From NCBI GenBank assembly GCA_000432915.1, contig HF995238.1:5746-34363 (forward strand): a DNA stretch of 28,618 nt, in the 5' to 3' direction. Origin of the DNA: Firmicutes bacterium CAG:194 (GTDB lineage Bacteria; Bacillota; Clostridia; Lachnospirales; Lachnospiraceae). How positions within the stretch are numbered: position 1 is the first letter of the stretch; the number at the start of each line of letters is the position of its first letter. Below, one piece after another: positions 14,482-22,557 of this stretch. The notes beneath the pieces were generated by a model. It made no database searches, was not told the origin of the DNA, and worked only from the letters and a program-made list of their open reading frames with translations. The position numbers and the translations under genes are program-made.

Positions 14482-15114
14482 TTATCTGCTTCCAAGGAAC
14501 TCTTTGAGTTCTTTTCTGATTTCACCGATAAACTCTATATTTTGAGACGGCGTATGACGCGCCGCATTTACGATTGTATTGATCTGTGCAATACAATCTT
14601 CTAACTTATCATTTACCACAATATAGTCGTATGTGTCAATACCTTCCGACTCTTCTACCGCACGCAGCATTCTCTGACGGATCACTTCTTCTGTCTCCGT
14701 TGCACGGCCGGTCAGTCTGTTATACAGCTCTTTGGCACTTGGCGGCATAACAAATAATAAAACCGCATCCGGGTATTGCGCTCTTACCTTATGTGCGCCC
14801 TGAATCTCGATCTCCAGGATCACATCTTTTCCTTCCTCCAGGTTTTTCTCCACAAAATCCTTCGGCGTCCCATAATAGTGCCCACAATATCCGGCGTATT
14901 CGATCATTCCGTCATTTGCGATCCTGTTTTCAAATTCTTCGTCTGTTACAAAGAAATAATCCCTGCCGTCTACTTCACCTGTTCTCGGCTGTCTTGTCGT
15001 CATGGATACGCTGAGTGCATAATTCTCATAATCTGTGACAAGTTTTTTCATAAGTGTACCTTTTCCGGCGCCTGAAAAACCGGAAACCACAACTAGTATT
15101 CCCTTCTGGTTCAT
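14482..15114 (-). CDS. gmk: guanylate kinase
   Basis: Phosphorylates GMP to GDP with ATP. The 210 residues contain the P-loop SGFSGAGKGT at 12-21, the GMP-binding TTRQPRTGEVDGRDYFFV segment, EIEIQGA and the lid RATETEEVIRQRM. Its ATG overlaps the remA stop codon by 4 nt (ATGA), a sign of translational coupling. It lies in the yicC-remA-gmk-rpoZ block shared with Bacillus. Confidence 0.96.
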   Translation of the reverse strand: MNQKGILVVVSGFSGAGKGTLMKKLVTDYENYALSVSMTTRQPRTGEVDGRDYFFVTDEEFENRIANDGMIEYAGYCGHYYGTPKDFVEKNLEEGKDVILEIEIQGAHKVRAQYPDAVLLFVMPPSAKELYNRLTGRATETEEVIRQRMLRAVEESEGIDTYDYIVVNDKLEDCIAQINTIVNAARHTPSQNIEFIGEIRKELKEFLGSR

Positions 15115-15365
15115 TCTTCTTCTCCCGTTAATGTCTCTGCTCTTTGTGCTATTGTCTCGGGCTTTAACGCCGATAAGATAATGCGGTTATCTTCCATCAG
15201 AAGAACCGCCTTTGTCTTTCTGCCCTGTGTGGCGTCCACAACGATCCCCTGCTCTTTACCATGCTGCACGATCCGCTTGACCGGTGCAGAATCCGGCTGC
15301 AGAACTGCGATCATCTTATCCGAATTTACCATATTGCCAAAACCGATATGTGTAAGTGTTTTCAT
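15111..15365 (-). CDS. remA: RemA-family regulator (DUF370)
   Basis: Small DNA-binding protein; in Bacillus RemA activates biofilm matrix and osmoprotection genes. The 84 residues start MKTLTHIGFGNMVNSDKMIAVL and contain DATQGRKTKAVLLMEDNRIILSAL, the hallmark of the family. AAGGAA lies 8 nt before the ATG. The position between yicC and gmk is conserved. Regulatory targets here are unknown. Confidence 0.92.
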   Translation of the reverse strand: MKTLTHIGFGNMVNSDKMIAVLQPDSAPVKRIVQHGKEQGIVVDATQGRKTKAVLLMEDNRIILSALKPETIAQRAETLTGEEE

Positions 15366-15377
15366 ATGAGCATTTCC

Positions 15378-16256
15378 TTATTCGATATTCTGAATCTGTT
15401 CTCTGACCTTTTCAATCTCTGTCTTGAGCTCTATTGCATGATTGGAAATATCCAGATTATTTGCTTTGGAAAGCGTTGTATTTGCTTCTCTGTTCATTTC
15501 CTGGGCAATAAAATCCAGCTTACGTCCGATACTGCCACCTTCCAACAAAGTCTGCTTTGTAGTCTCGATATGGCTGCGCAGACGAACCATTTCTTCATCT
15601 ACACAAATTTTATCTGCAAACAGGGTCACTTCCATTAAAATTCTGTTATCCTCAGCCTGCGCATCTGTCAGAAGCTCTTTTACTTTTTCGTAAATCTTCT
15701 GCTTGTATTCTTCAATGATCTGTGGTGAACGTTTCTCAATGTAATCTACATGCACGAGCATGCCATTCAACTTGTCGATCAGATCATCTCGCAGATTTTC
15801 GCCTTCCACAACCCGGGACTGTACAAACTGCTCTGCCGCGCCACGGATTGTCTCCTCTAAAAGCTTCCAAATTTCTTCTTCATCTGCTGCGATCTCTTCC
15901 ATGGTAAATACTTCCGGATATCTGGAAAGCCCGGATACCTTGATATCATTTTCCAGTCCGAAATCTTCTGCCATCTGATTCAGATACTGCATATATTCTG
16001 CAGCGATCTCTTTACTGTACTTGACAGCCACTGTGCTTTCGGAATAGTCTTCATAGGTAATAAAGACATCAATCTTACCTCTCTGCATATATTCCTTGAG
16101 CAGATTCCGAATGGATGCTTCAAAGAAATTCAGCTTCTTTGGCATCTTGATCGTCACATCCATATATCTGTGATTGACTGATTTGATCTCTACCGTAAAC
16201 TTACGGTCGTTTCTTGCGAGTTCACACCGGCCAAAACCGGTCATACTTTTAATCAT
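15378..16256 (-). CDS. yicC: YicC/YloC-family endoribonuclease
   Basis: Homologue of YicC/YloC, which acts as an endoribonuclease in Escherichia coli and Bacillus. The 292 residues show the N-terminal signature MIKSMTGFGR, then SVNHRYMD, and the C-terminal DUF1732 end with GRKLDFIAQEMNREANTTLSKA and IELKTEIEKVREQIQNIE. AAGGGG precedes the ATG. It is followed directly by remA, gmk and rpoZ in what is probably one operon. No promoter is obvious in the 32 bp before it, so transcription may read through from the upstream secreted-protein gene. Confidence 0.93.
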   Translation of the reverse strand: MIKSMTGFGRCELARNDRKFTVEIKSVNHRYMDVTIKMPKKLNFFEASIRNLLKEYMQRGKIDVFITYEDYSESTVAVKYSKEIAAEYMQYLNQMAEDFGLENDIKVSGLSRYPEVFTMEEIAADEEEIWKLLEETIRGAAEQFVQSRVVEGENLRDDLIDKLNGMLVHVDYIEKRSPQIIEEYKQKIYEKVKELLTDAQAEDNRILMEVTLFADKICVDEEMVRLRSHIETTKQTLLEGGSIGRKLDFIAQEMNREANTTLSKANNLDISNHAIELKTEIEKVREQIQNIE

Positions 16257-16288
16257 TTTGGTTCCCCTTGCCTGTTCCTTTTATAAGT

Positions 16289-17704
16289 CTATTTTACTTT
16301 TACCTTCTTTGTCTTCGTCCACTTACCGCCAACAATCTTTCCGTTATCTTTCACAAAATAGCGCATCTTATAATAGTATGTTTTATGACGCCTGATACCA
16401 TAATCAGAATAATACGATGTATCTTTTAACGTCTTGATCTTCTTAAAGCCTGACTTCGGTCTTGTGGATCTGTAAATTTCATACCCTGCATATTTTCCTG
16501 TATTTTTCCAAGAAAGAGAAGCGTATGCACCGGTTGCATAATATCTGCGGTATCCCCGCGCCTTAAAGGAAAACGGTGCCTTCTTCTTGATTGTCTTTTT
16601 AGCACTTGTCAGTGCAATCTTGTAGGTTGCATTTCCATCATCGCCATCCACCTTCAGATAATATGTATGATTCTTTGACAGGTTCAGCCAGATCGTTGTC
16701 TGTTCACCGCCGTATAAATAATAATTGTTTACCTTCGAATTGGCAGATGCAATATCATTTCTTGTATATAGGGTAAAATGCTCTGTGATCGTAGATGTAT
16801 TCTTCAGATCAAGCTGATAAGCAGTTGTCTTCTTTGCTGTCTTAAACCGATAGAAATCCACATCCCCGTCTATTTCTATTTTTCCGCTCTTATATTTTCC
16901 GTCTGAAAGTTTAACCGCACCTGCGAAATCATCAGATGCATCATCCGGGATTTTTGACACCTTTACTTTATAACGGGTTGCATCTTCCCAATAATTACCC
17001 GACATACATATGTAGTAGGTATGATTTTTTTCAAGCTTACGCGTCATTGCCCTGCTTGATCCGGAGTCGACCGACATATCCTGGTGCGCATAAGAAAAAT
17101 CCGGTCCTTCATATAATTTCAGTTCTGCAGTTTCACTTCCTGTACCGTATCCTGCAATTTCATAATAGGAATTGGAATTATCCGTTGTGAAACGGAAGAA
17201 ATCGGTTTCACTTAATCCCGATACCTCAATCTGTCCCTCTACCATCTGCCCGAATGAAATCGGCGTTGCTTCAGCAAATGTGTTGCCATAATCATCTGCG
17301 ATCTTATTGAGATATACAAAACCTGTTGTACCATAATAAGAAGTCACCTCCAGATAATAGGTTGTATTAGGATTCAGATATCTGGTATAAGTTTGATTAC
17401 TATTCCTTGAAATATAACTGTTTATAGTCGTTGCATAATCAGTTCCAGGTCCATTATAAAGATTAATGTCCAGACTTTCGTTTCCATTATTATGACAAGT
17501 AATGGAATAATACCCTCTGCTTCCATCTGTTGTGATCTGATAATATACCGCCTGACGTTCCTTCAGTGCAAATGTTTTCTGTTCTCCGTTTGCTGCCATT
17601 GGGGCTGCATTTGTAATCGGTGCTGCTTTCACCGCTGTTGCAGTCAGAACAAATGCTACTATCAGCAGGGCTGTTCCCATAAACTGTTTCAAATATTTTT
17701 TCAT
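16289..17704 (-). CDS. secreted protein with three PPC-like repeats and a fibronectin-like C-terminus
   Basis: Exported protein of unknown role. I chose the ATG at 17704 (GGGAGGA about 6 nt upstream), giving 471 residues with a typical signal peptide MKKYLKQFMGTALLIVAF..., cleavage likely near residue 27. Three similar beta-sandwich units follow (about 38-145, 150-265, 270-375), each ending with a TYYL(E/K)V-like strand: NPNTTYYLEV, EKNHTYYICM, SKNHTYYLKV. These resemble the bacterial pre-peptidase C-terminal (PPC) domain. The last 95 residues look like a fibronectin type III module (LSWKNTGKYAGYEIYRS, then KTYYYKMRYF). No catalytic domain and no LPxTG anchor are visible. It has its own promoter and interrupts the conserved rqcH-yicC neighbourhood. 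Confidence 0.82.
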   Translation of the reverse strand: MKKYLKQFMGTALLIVAFVLTATAVKAAPITNAAPMAANGEQKTFALKERQAVYYQITTDGSRGYYSITCHNNGNESLDINLYNGPGTDYATTINSYISRNSNQTYTRYLNPNTTYYLEVTSYYGTTGFVYLNKIADDYGNTFAEATPISFGQMVEGQIEVSGLSETDFFRFTTDNSNSYYEIAGYGTGSETAELKLYEGPDFSYAHQDMSVDSGSSRAMTRKLEKNHTYYICMSGNYWEDATRYKVKVSKIPDDASDDFAGAVKLSDGKYKSGKIEIDGDVDFYRFKTAKKTTAYQLDLKNTSTITEHFTLYTRNDIASANSKVNNYYLYGGEQTTIWLNLSKNHTYYLKVDGDDGNATYKIALTSAKKTIKKKAPFSFKARGYRRYYATGAYASLSWKNTGKYAGYEIYRSTRPKSGFKKIKTLKDTSYYSDYGIRRHKTYYYKMRYFVKDNGKIVGGKWTKTKKVKVK

Positions 17705-17763
17705 CTTTTTCCTCCCACATAATAATCCAATTTCGCTCATTTACCCCATACATAAGCTTATTT

Positions 17764-17792
17764 AGTATAGCACACTGTCATTTAATACGCAA
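17764..17792 (-). promoter_or_regulatory. promoter of the secreted PPC-repeat protein gene
   Basis: TTGCGT (17787-17792), 17-bp spacer and TATACT (17764-17769) preceded by TGC, an extended -10, on the minus strand, about 60 bp before the start codon. Confidence 0.68.
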
Positions 17793-17861
17793 CCAGCCAC
17801 ACAGGAGGATTTCCGTCTACCCACGCGGCTATCCGGTCTTATATCCGCTTTTTTTCATACA

Positions 17862-19604
17862 TCAGTCAGCCTTTTGCAGCCCGGAGATATCCGGATCGAT
17901 CACCATGGAATAATTGGTGTAATATACAACAAAGCCCGGTTTACTGCCGCCCGGCTTTTTCACATGCTTTCGCTGTACATAGTCCACTTCAATGCTGTTC
18001 TGCCCTTTGGCACTGGAATAATGGGCAGCCAGCCTGCCTGCTTCTTCAAAAGTGCGATCCGGCAGTTCTTTTCCATTCGTCTTGACGATCACATGAGAGC
18101 CGGGCATTCCTTTTGCATGGAACCACCAGTCACCGCCCTGTGCCATCTGGAATGTGATCTCCTCATTCTGGAAATTATTTTTGCCGACATACATATCAAA
18201 TCCGTCACTGCTGATAAAATGCAGCGGTCTTGAAACGATCTTTTCTTTCTTTTTATTGCCTTTATGACGGATATAGCCACTCTGCACAAGTTCTTCGCGG
18301 ATCTGGGAAAGATCTGCTTCGTCCTGCGCCAGATCCAGCGCATTGACAACGGACCTTAGATGCTCTACTTCTTCGCCCGTTTCCTGCACATATTCTGTCA
18401 GTGCCTCATACGTACGTTTCAGTTTACCGTACCGGTCAAAATATTTCTTTGCATTTTCCATCGGTGTCAGCTGATCGTCGAGTGGGATCTCGATCTCTTC
18501 TCCCGTGTAATAATTGGGAACGGTCGCCTTTTTCGCACCTGCCTCGATCTGATAACCGTATGTATGGAGCAGTTCTCCATATACCTTATATTTTTCCCGT
18601 TTTTCCGTATCTGCCAGCTGTTTTACCTGCAGATCATATTTTTTTACATTTCGTTCTAATGCAGTTGTGACGATCTTTCTTAAATCCGTGGATTTCTGCC
18701 GGATCCTTGTCACCGCGCTCTTTTCGGAATAATAACTCCACAAAAGCTCGGAAATACTGTCATATACCTTCTTTTCTTTCTCTTCATAAAGGGTAAACGG
18801 AAGCACACCGAATTCCACCGGTTCTCCGTTATCATAATAGACTGCCGGTTCAAAAATACCCAGCTTTACCGCATCTATATAAGAAGCAAATGCCTGATAC
18901 AGCCTCTCTTCCATTGCCGGATCCAGTACGCTTGTCGGCAGATCCGCATCTACACCGGCTCTGTAACAGATCTCCTGTGCAACGATTGGCGACACCCCTG
19001 TATAGCGGGAATAAATTCCCTTGTAGACCGCTACGGAATTTTCTTTCAGATCCGTCAGGAAGTTTTCCTTATTGACCGAATCGATCAATGCATCTTTTTT
19101 ATGCTCAGTCTGCGGAATAAAATACGTTCTTCCAGGGAGCACCTCACGCACGCTTGATACAAGTCCAGAAATATGCTTGATACTGTCAAGTATCTTCTTC
19201 TCTTCATCATAAAATATGATATTGCTGTGCTTTCCCATCAATTCCATGGCAAGTGTCTTTCTGCGCAGATCTCCCATTTCATCCAGATGCTCGATCTCAA
19301 ACCGCACCACGCGTTCCAGACCGGGCTGGTCAATCTTTACGATCCTGCCATTCTGGATATGTTTTCTGAGTAACATGCAGAAATTCGGTGCCGTCATCGG
19401 ACTCTTTTTATTTTCCTGTGTCAGATAAATAAGCGGGAGAGATGCATCTGCATTCAGGGAAAGCCTCTGCTGCGTTCCTCCCGCCTTGATCGTCAGCAGG
19501 ATCTCATCCTTTTCCGGCTGTGCGATTTTGTAGACTCTTCCATCCAATAATTTTTCATTCAGTTCCTGCACAACGCAGGCCATTGTAATTCCATCAAATG
19601 CCAT
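17862..19604 (-). CDS. rqcH: Rqc2/NEMF homologue RqcH (NFACT protein)
   Basis: Ribosome quality-control factor that binds the split 50S subunit with peptidyl-tRNA and recruits tRNA-Ala for C-terminal alanine tailing; older annotations call it fibronectin-binding protein FbpA. The 580 residues begin MAFDGITMACVVQELNEKL (NFACT-N), include a central coiled coil (about 290-440) and end with the NFACT-R domain seen in GGDWWFHAKGMPGSHVIVKT. At positions 97-98, where Bacillus RqcH has the functional Asp-Arg pair, this protein has Glu-Arg. It lies upstream of yicC as in Bacillus, but one secreted-protein gene separates them. The ribosome binding site is weak. Confidence 0.93.
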   Translation of the reverse strand: MAFDGITMACVVQELNEKLLDGRVYKIAQPEKDEILLTIKAGGTQQRLSLNADASLPLIYLTQENKKSPMTAPNFCMLLRKHIQNGRIVKIDQPGLERVVRFEIEHLDEMGDLRRKTLAMELMGKHSNIIFYDEEKKILDSIKHISGLVSSVREVLPGRTYFIPQTEHKKDALIDSVNKENFLTDLKENSVAVYKGIYSRYTGVSPIVAQEICYRAGVDADLPTSVLDPAMEERLYQAFASYIDAVKLGIFEPAVYYDNGEPVEFGVLPFTLYEEKEKKVYDSISELLWSYYSEKSAVTRIRQKSTDLRKIVTTALERNVKKYDLQVKQLADTEKREKYKVYGELLHTYGYQIEAGAKKATVPNYYTGEEIEIPLDDQLTPMENAKKYFDRYGKLKRTYEALTEYVQETGEEVEHLRSVVNALDLAQDEADLSQIREELVQSGYIRHKGNKKKEKIVSRPLHFISSDGFDMYVGKNNFQNEEITFQMAQGGDWWFHAKGMPGSHVIVKTNGKELPDRTFEEAGRLAAHYSSAKGQNSIEVDYVQRKHVKKPGGSKPGFVVYYTNYSMVIDPDISGLQKAD

Positions 19605-19650
19605 TTATTTCTCGCCCGTGCTTAATCCTTTCTGAATCTGTTCCGACAAT

Positions 19651-19679
19651 AAACAAGACCGGAAATACCGGTCTTGTTT
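19651..19679 (-). terminator. intrinsic terminator of glgA
   Basis: A 12-bp stem (AAACAAGACCGG and its complement) with a 5-nt loop lies 25 nt after the glgA stop codon and is followed by ATTG rather than a long T run; T residues of the stem itself form the U-rich end. Nearly symmetric, so it may act both ways. Confidence 0.75.
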
Positions 19680-19703
19680 GTTTATCACACATTTTTTGAT
19701 ATT

Positions 19704-21149
19704 CTAGCCGATCAGCCAGTCATACATTTCCTGATACTTTGCAGCAGATACACTCCATGAGAAATCAGCCGCCATAGCACGATCCACCATCTTATTCCAT
19801 TCACGCTTGCGCTGATAAAATACATATTTTGCATAACGGATCGTTGCCAGCATTTCATATGCATTGTAGTTTGAAAAACTGAAGCCTGTTCCTGTGCTTT
19901 CGTATTCATTGTACGGCTCTACCGTATCCTTCAGTCCGCCTGTCTCCCTGACAATCGGAAGCGTTCCGTAATGCAGCGCCATAAGCTGTGAAAGACCGCA
20001 CGGCTCAAACAGGGATGGCATCAGGAATGCATCCGATGCTGCATAGATCTTATGGGATAATGCATCAGAATAGTAAATGTTGGCTGATACTTTATTATTG
20101 TATTTCCAGTCGAAATGGCGGAACATATTTTCATATTTTTCTTCACCGGTACCAAGTACAACGATCTGGACATCTTCCTGACAAAGCTCATCCATTACAT
20201 ATGCGATCAGATCAAAGCCCTTCTGATCTGTCAGTCTGGAAACGATACCGATCATAAACTTCTTATCATCCTGCTCCAGGCCAAGCTCCTGCTGCAGCGC
20301 ACGTTTGTTTTTGATCTTTTCCTTACGGAAATTTGCTGCATTGTACGGTGCTACGATATTCTTATCTTTTTCCGGATTGAATTCTTCATAATCAATACCG
20401 TTGACGATACCACGCAGTGCACCGGATCTTGCACGCAGAAGTCCATCCAGCCCTTCTCCGTAAAACTGTGTCTTAATTTCTTCCGCATAAGTATCGGAAA
20501 CTGTTGTTACCGCATCCGCATAAACGATACCCCCTTTTAACAGGTTCGCATCCTTGTATGCTTCCAGTTTATCGGATGTAAAGAAATAATCAGGCAGTCC
20601 TGTGATGTCCTTGACATCCTTGACATTCCAGCGTCCCTGGAATTTCAGATTATGTATTGTCATAACTGTCTTAATGCCACGGAAGAAATCTCCGCCTGCA
20701 AAGCGTTCCTTCAAATATACCGGGATCAGTCCGGTCTGCCAGTCATGGCAATGGATCAGGTCCGGTCTGAAGCCTGTCAGAGGCAGAGCGGATAATGCTG
20801 CCTTACAGAAGAAGCTGAACTTACGGATCTCATCGAGTACATTGTCACTGTAGATCTTAAAGCCGCTGAAGTAAGACTCATTATCGATAAAGTAATAGGT
20901 AATACCGTCTACCTTGGCTTCCAGCACACCAACATATTCACTCTTCCAGTTGAAGTCCATGTAAAAATGTGTCTTATACTTCATCTTGTCCTTTAATTCC
21001 TGCTTGATGCAGGTATATTTCGGAAGCATGACACGCACATCAAAGTACTTCTTGTCGATGTTCTTCGGAAGAGATCCGACAACGTCTGCAAGTCCTCCCG
21101 TCTTAATAAAAGGAACTCCCTCAGATGCAATAAACAGTATGTTCTTCAT
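19704..21149 (-). CDS. glgA: glycogen synthase (ADP-glucose type)
   Basis: GT5 glucosyltransferase that extends alpha-1,4-glucan from ADP-glucose. The 481 residues show the N-terminal KTGGLADVVGSLPK (ADP-glucose binding), the HCHDWQTGLIPVYL segment, VNGIDYEEFNPEKD, and the C-terminal FEPCGLSQLMALHYGTLPIVRETGGL with the E-x7-E-like catalytic glutamate. GGAGG lies about 10 nt upstream of the ATG. It stands alone, with a promoter and a terminator; the other glg genes are not in the window. Confidence 0.95.
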   Translation of the reverse strand: MKNILFIASEGVPFIKTGGLADVVGSLPKNIDKKYFDVRVMLPKYTCIKQELKDKMKYKTHFYMDFNWKSEYVGVLEAKVDGITYYFIDNESYFSGFKIYSDNVLDEIRKFSFFCKAALSALPLTGFRPDLIHCHDWQTGLIPVYLKERFAGGDFFRGIKTVMTIHNLKFQGRWNVKDVKDITGLPDYFFTSDKLEAYKDANLLKGGIVYADAVTTVSDTYAEEIKTQFYGEGLDGLLRARSGALRGIVNGIDYEEFNPEKDKNIVAPYNAANFRKEKIKNKRALQQELGLEQDDKKFMIGIVSRLTDQKGFDLIAYVMDELCQEDVQIVVLGTGEEKYENMFRHFDWKYNNKVSANIYYSDALSHKIYAASDAFLMPSLFEPCGLSQLMALHYGTLPIVRETGGLKDTVEPYNEYESTGTGFSFSNYNAYEMLATIRYAKYVFYQRKREWNKMVDRAMAADFSWSVSAAKYQEMYDWLIG

Positions 21150-21211
21150 TCTTTATAATCCTCCAATATTTGTTTTCGCCTGCTACCCGGACAGGCAAAT
21201 ACCTTGGGATA

Positions 21212-21240
21212 ATTATACACCAATTACGTGCATTTTGAAA
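21212..21240 (-). promoter_or_regulatory. promoter of glgA
   Basis: A perfect TATAAT (21212-21217) on the minus strand with a poor -35 TTTCAA (21235-21240) 17 bp upstream. It overlaps the few bases after the upstream stop codon and lies about 63 bp before glgA. The leader contains a small GCCTG/CAGGC hairpin. Confidence 0.55.
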
Positions 21241-21243
21241 GAA

Positions 21244-21762
21244 CTAATTTGTACGATATAAAAGCCTGATCTTGTCTGCAATGAGTGCAATAAATTCCGA
21301 ATTGGTCGGCTTTCCTTTTCCTGTATTGATCGTATAACCGAACAGTGCGTCCAGTGTCTCCATTTTTCCGCGACTCCATGCCACTTCAATCGCATGTCTG
21401 ATTGCCCGTTCTACTCTGCTTGCGGTAGTCTGATATTTTTTTGCGATCGTCGGATACAGGATCTTGGTTATGGAACCCAGCATATCAATATCTTCGACTG
21501 CCATCATGATCGCTTCCCGCAGATACTGATACCCTTTGATATGGGCAGGGACACCAAGCTCATGGATCATGTCTGTCACATCTTTTTCCAAATCCCGGAC
21601 AGGCTTCTCTTTCTGCACTGCTGCCTGCGGATGCATTTCCTGTCTGTTTTTGGGCGGAACGGAGATCACTATTTGAAATTCCTTGTCCTGGTGGATCAGA
21701 TCGGTCAGTATTTTAAACATTCTATCGTTATCCTGTGTAGTTACAACATTAAGCTGCTGCAT
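21244..21762 (-). CDS. Spo0A DNA-binding domain protein lacking the receiver domain
   Basis: The last 115 or so residues are the Spo0A C-terminal DNA-binding domain, from LEKDVTDMIHELGVPAHIKG through the recognition region TTASRVERAIRHAIEVAWSRG to KPTNSEFIALIADKIRL. This part is very close to Bacillus Spo0A. The start at 21762 is supported by AAGGAGGG about 8 nt upstream and a promoter at 21802-21831, giving 172 residues instead of about 260. The first 55 residues (MQQLNVVTTQDNDRMFKILT...) have no response-regulator receiver: no phospho-acceptor aspartate pocket is seen, only a short alpha/beta stretch and a Gln/Lys linker. It may bind 0A boxes without phosphorylation control, or dimerise differently. 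A full-length spo0A is expected elsewhere. Confidence 0.88.
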   Translation of the reverse strand: MQQLNVVTTQDNDRMFKILTDLIHQDKEFQIVISVPPKNRQEMHPQAAVQKEKPVRDLEKDVTDMIHELGVPAHIKGYQYLREAIMMAVEDIDMLGSITKILYPTIAKKYQTTASRVERAIRHAIEVAWSRGKMETLDALFGYTINTGKGKPTNSEFIALIADKIRLLYRTN

Positions 21763-21801
21763 GGAAAAATCCCTCCTTACTTCTTGTTTCTTGTGTAGCA
21801 T

Positions 21802-21831
21802 ATTATAACAATGTGTCATTTTGTGTTGCAA
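21802..21831 (-). promoter_or_regulatory. promoter of the Spo0A-like gene
   Basis: Perfect TATAAT (21802-21807), 18-bp spacer and TTGCAA (21826-21831) on the minus strand, 40 bp before the start codon. Confidence 0.7.
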
Positions 21832-21974
21832 GCTACAGTCATCGCACAAAAACGACGTTTTCGCCAAAAATACCACGGCACTTTTAAAACCAAACAGCTT
21901 TTGACAGCATTATCGCGCACATTTAGGGAGATTGCGCGAATTATTTTCCTGTATTTTCCAATCTCCTCTGCGCC
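21832..21974. other. divergent intergenic region with palindromes
   Basis: Between the divergent promoters there is a perfect palindrome AAAACGACGTTTT (21849-21861), about 17 bp upstream of the Spo0A-like promoter, and an inverted repeat TCGCGCA (21913-21919) / TGCGCGA (21933-21939). No gene is seen. Both are possible operator sites; neither matches a 0A box (TGTCGAA). Confidence 0.4.
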
Positions 21975-22004
21975 TCGACATTCTCCCCACATTTCTGATA
22001 TAAT
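21975..22004 (+). promoter_or_regulatory. promoter of the XRE-like gene
   Basis: TCGACA (21975-21980), 18-bp spacer and TATAAT (21999-22004) preceded by TGA, an extended -10, on the plus strand. Transcription from here gives a leader of about 120 nt. Confidence 0.68.
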
Positions 22005-22042
22005 GATATGTATATCAAAAATGAATTTTGCCACTCATTGAT

Positions 22043-22082
22043 GTATTCGAATTGCTGCACAATTTTCGCAATTCCCGAATAC
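22043..22082 (+). promoter_or_regulatory. large leader hairpin or operator before the XRE-like gene
   Basis: A 13-bp inverted repeat interrupted by a 2-nt bulge (GTATTCGAATTGC with GCAATTCCCGAATAC) encloses a 12-nt loop, inside the predicted leader and 47 bp before the start codon. No T run follows, so it is not a terminator; it may be an RNA switch or a binding site for the encoded regulator. Confidence 0.5.
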
Positions 22083-22129
22083 CTCAGACGTTCATCATAT
22101 AATGAAATATAAGAGCCAGGAGGTATCAT

Positions 22130-22540
22130 ATGAAATCTACAGATGAGCTGATCAATGATCTGAAGAAACAGGATCAGACCTCTTTTCTGGAAAATGAAAC
22201 AGATTATGTCCAATCCGGTGGAGCTTATTTATCCAAACTGCTGAAAGAACATCATCTGCAGCCCGGCAATCTGATCCGTGATCTGGAGCTGGAACGCTCC
22301 TACGCATACCAGATCCTGCGTGGCACAAGAAAGCCCACGCGGATCCTTCTACTGCGTATCGGCTTTTATCTACAGCTGTCCCTATCAGAATTCCAGCGCA
22401 TGCTGTCCATCTGCCAGCGTGCTATCCTGTATCCGAGGAACCGGTTTGATGCGGCAATTATCTATGCACTGGAGCACAATATGTCGATTGATGATCTGAA
22501 CGATCTTTTAGAAGAAATAGGAGAACCACCGCTGCGATGA
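22130..22540 (+). CDS. small XRE-like helix-turn-helix regulator
   Basis: The only clear plus-strand gene. A near-perfect AGGAGG lies 6 nt before the ATG. The 136 residues contain a helix-turn-helix of XRE type at about 32-88 (AYLSKLLKEHHLQPGNLIRD, then SYAYQILRGTRKPTRILLLRI), followed by a helical C-terminal segment YPRNRFDAAIIYALEHNMSIDDL. I associate proteins of this form with genes for serine/threonine kinases in clostridia, which fits the adjacent kinase gene, but the link is from memory. It converges on the kinase gene with 12 nt between the stop codons and ends in its own terminator. It may bind DNA and be a kinase substrate; neither is shown. Confidence 0.85.
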   Translation: MKSTDELINDLKKQDQTSFLENETDYVQSGGAYLSKLLKEHHLQPGNLIRDLELERSYAYQILRGTRKPTRILLLRIGFYLQLSLSEFQRMLSICQRAILYPRNRFDAAIIYALEHNMSIDDLNDLLEEIGEPPLR

Positions 22541-22557
22541 GCGGTGGTTCTTTTATT
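22523..22557 (+). terminator. intrinsic terminator of the XRE-like gene
   Basis: A perfect 11-bp GC-rich stem (22523-22533 with 22540-22550) and 6-nt loop overlap the stop codon and are followed by TTTTATT on the plus strand. No T run exists on the other strand, so it does not serve the converging kinase gene. Confidence 0.88.

Noticed and set aside
17805..17861. Terminator after rqcH
   Set aside because: Only a weak GCGG/CCGC pairing with an irregular interior and no T run after it was found.
21832..21974. Spo0A-binding box (TGTCGAA) controlling the Spo0A-like gene
   Set aside because: Only partial matches such as TGTCGAG near 21974-21980 (minus strand) were found, and that one overlaps the -35 of the divergent promoter; not enough to call a 0A box.
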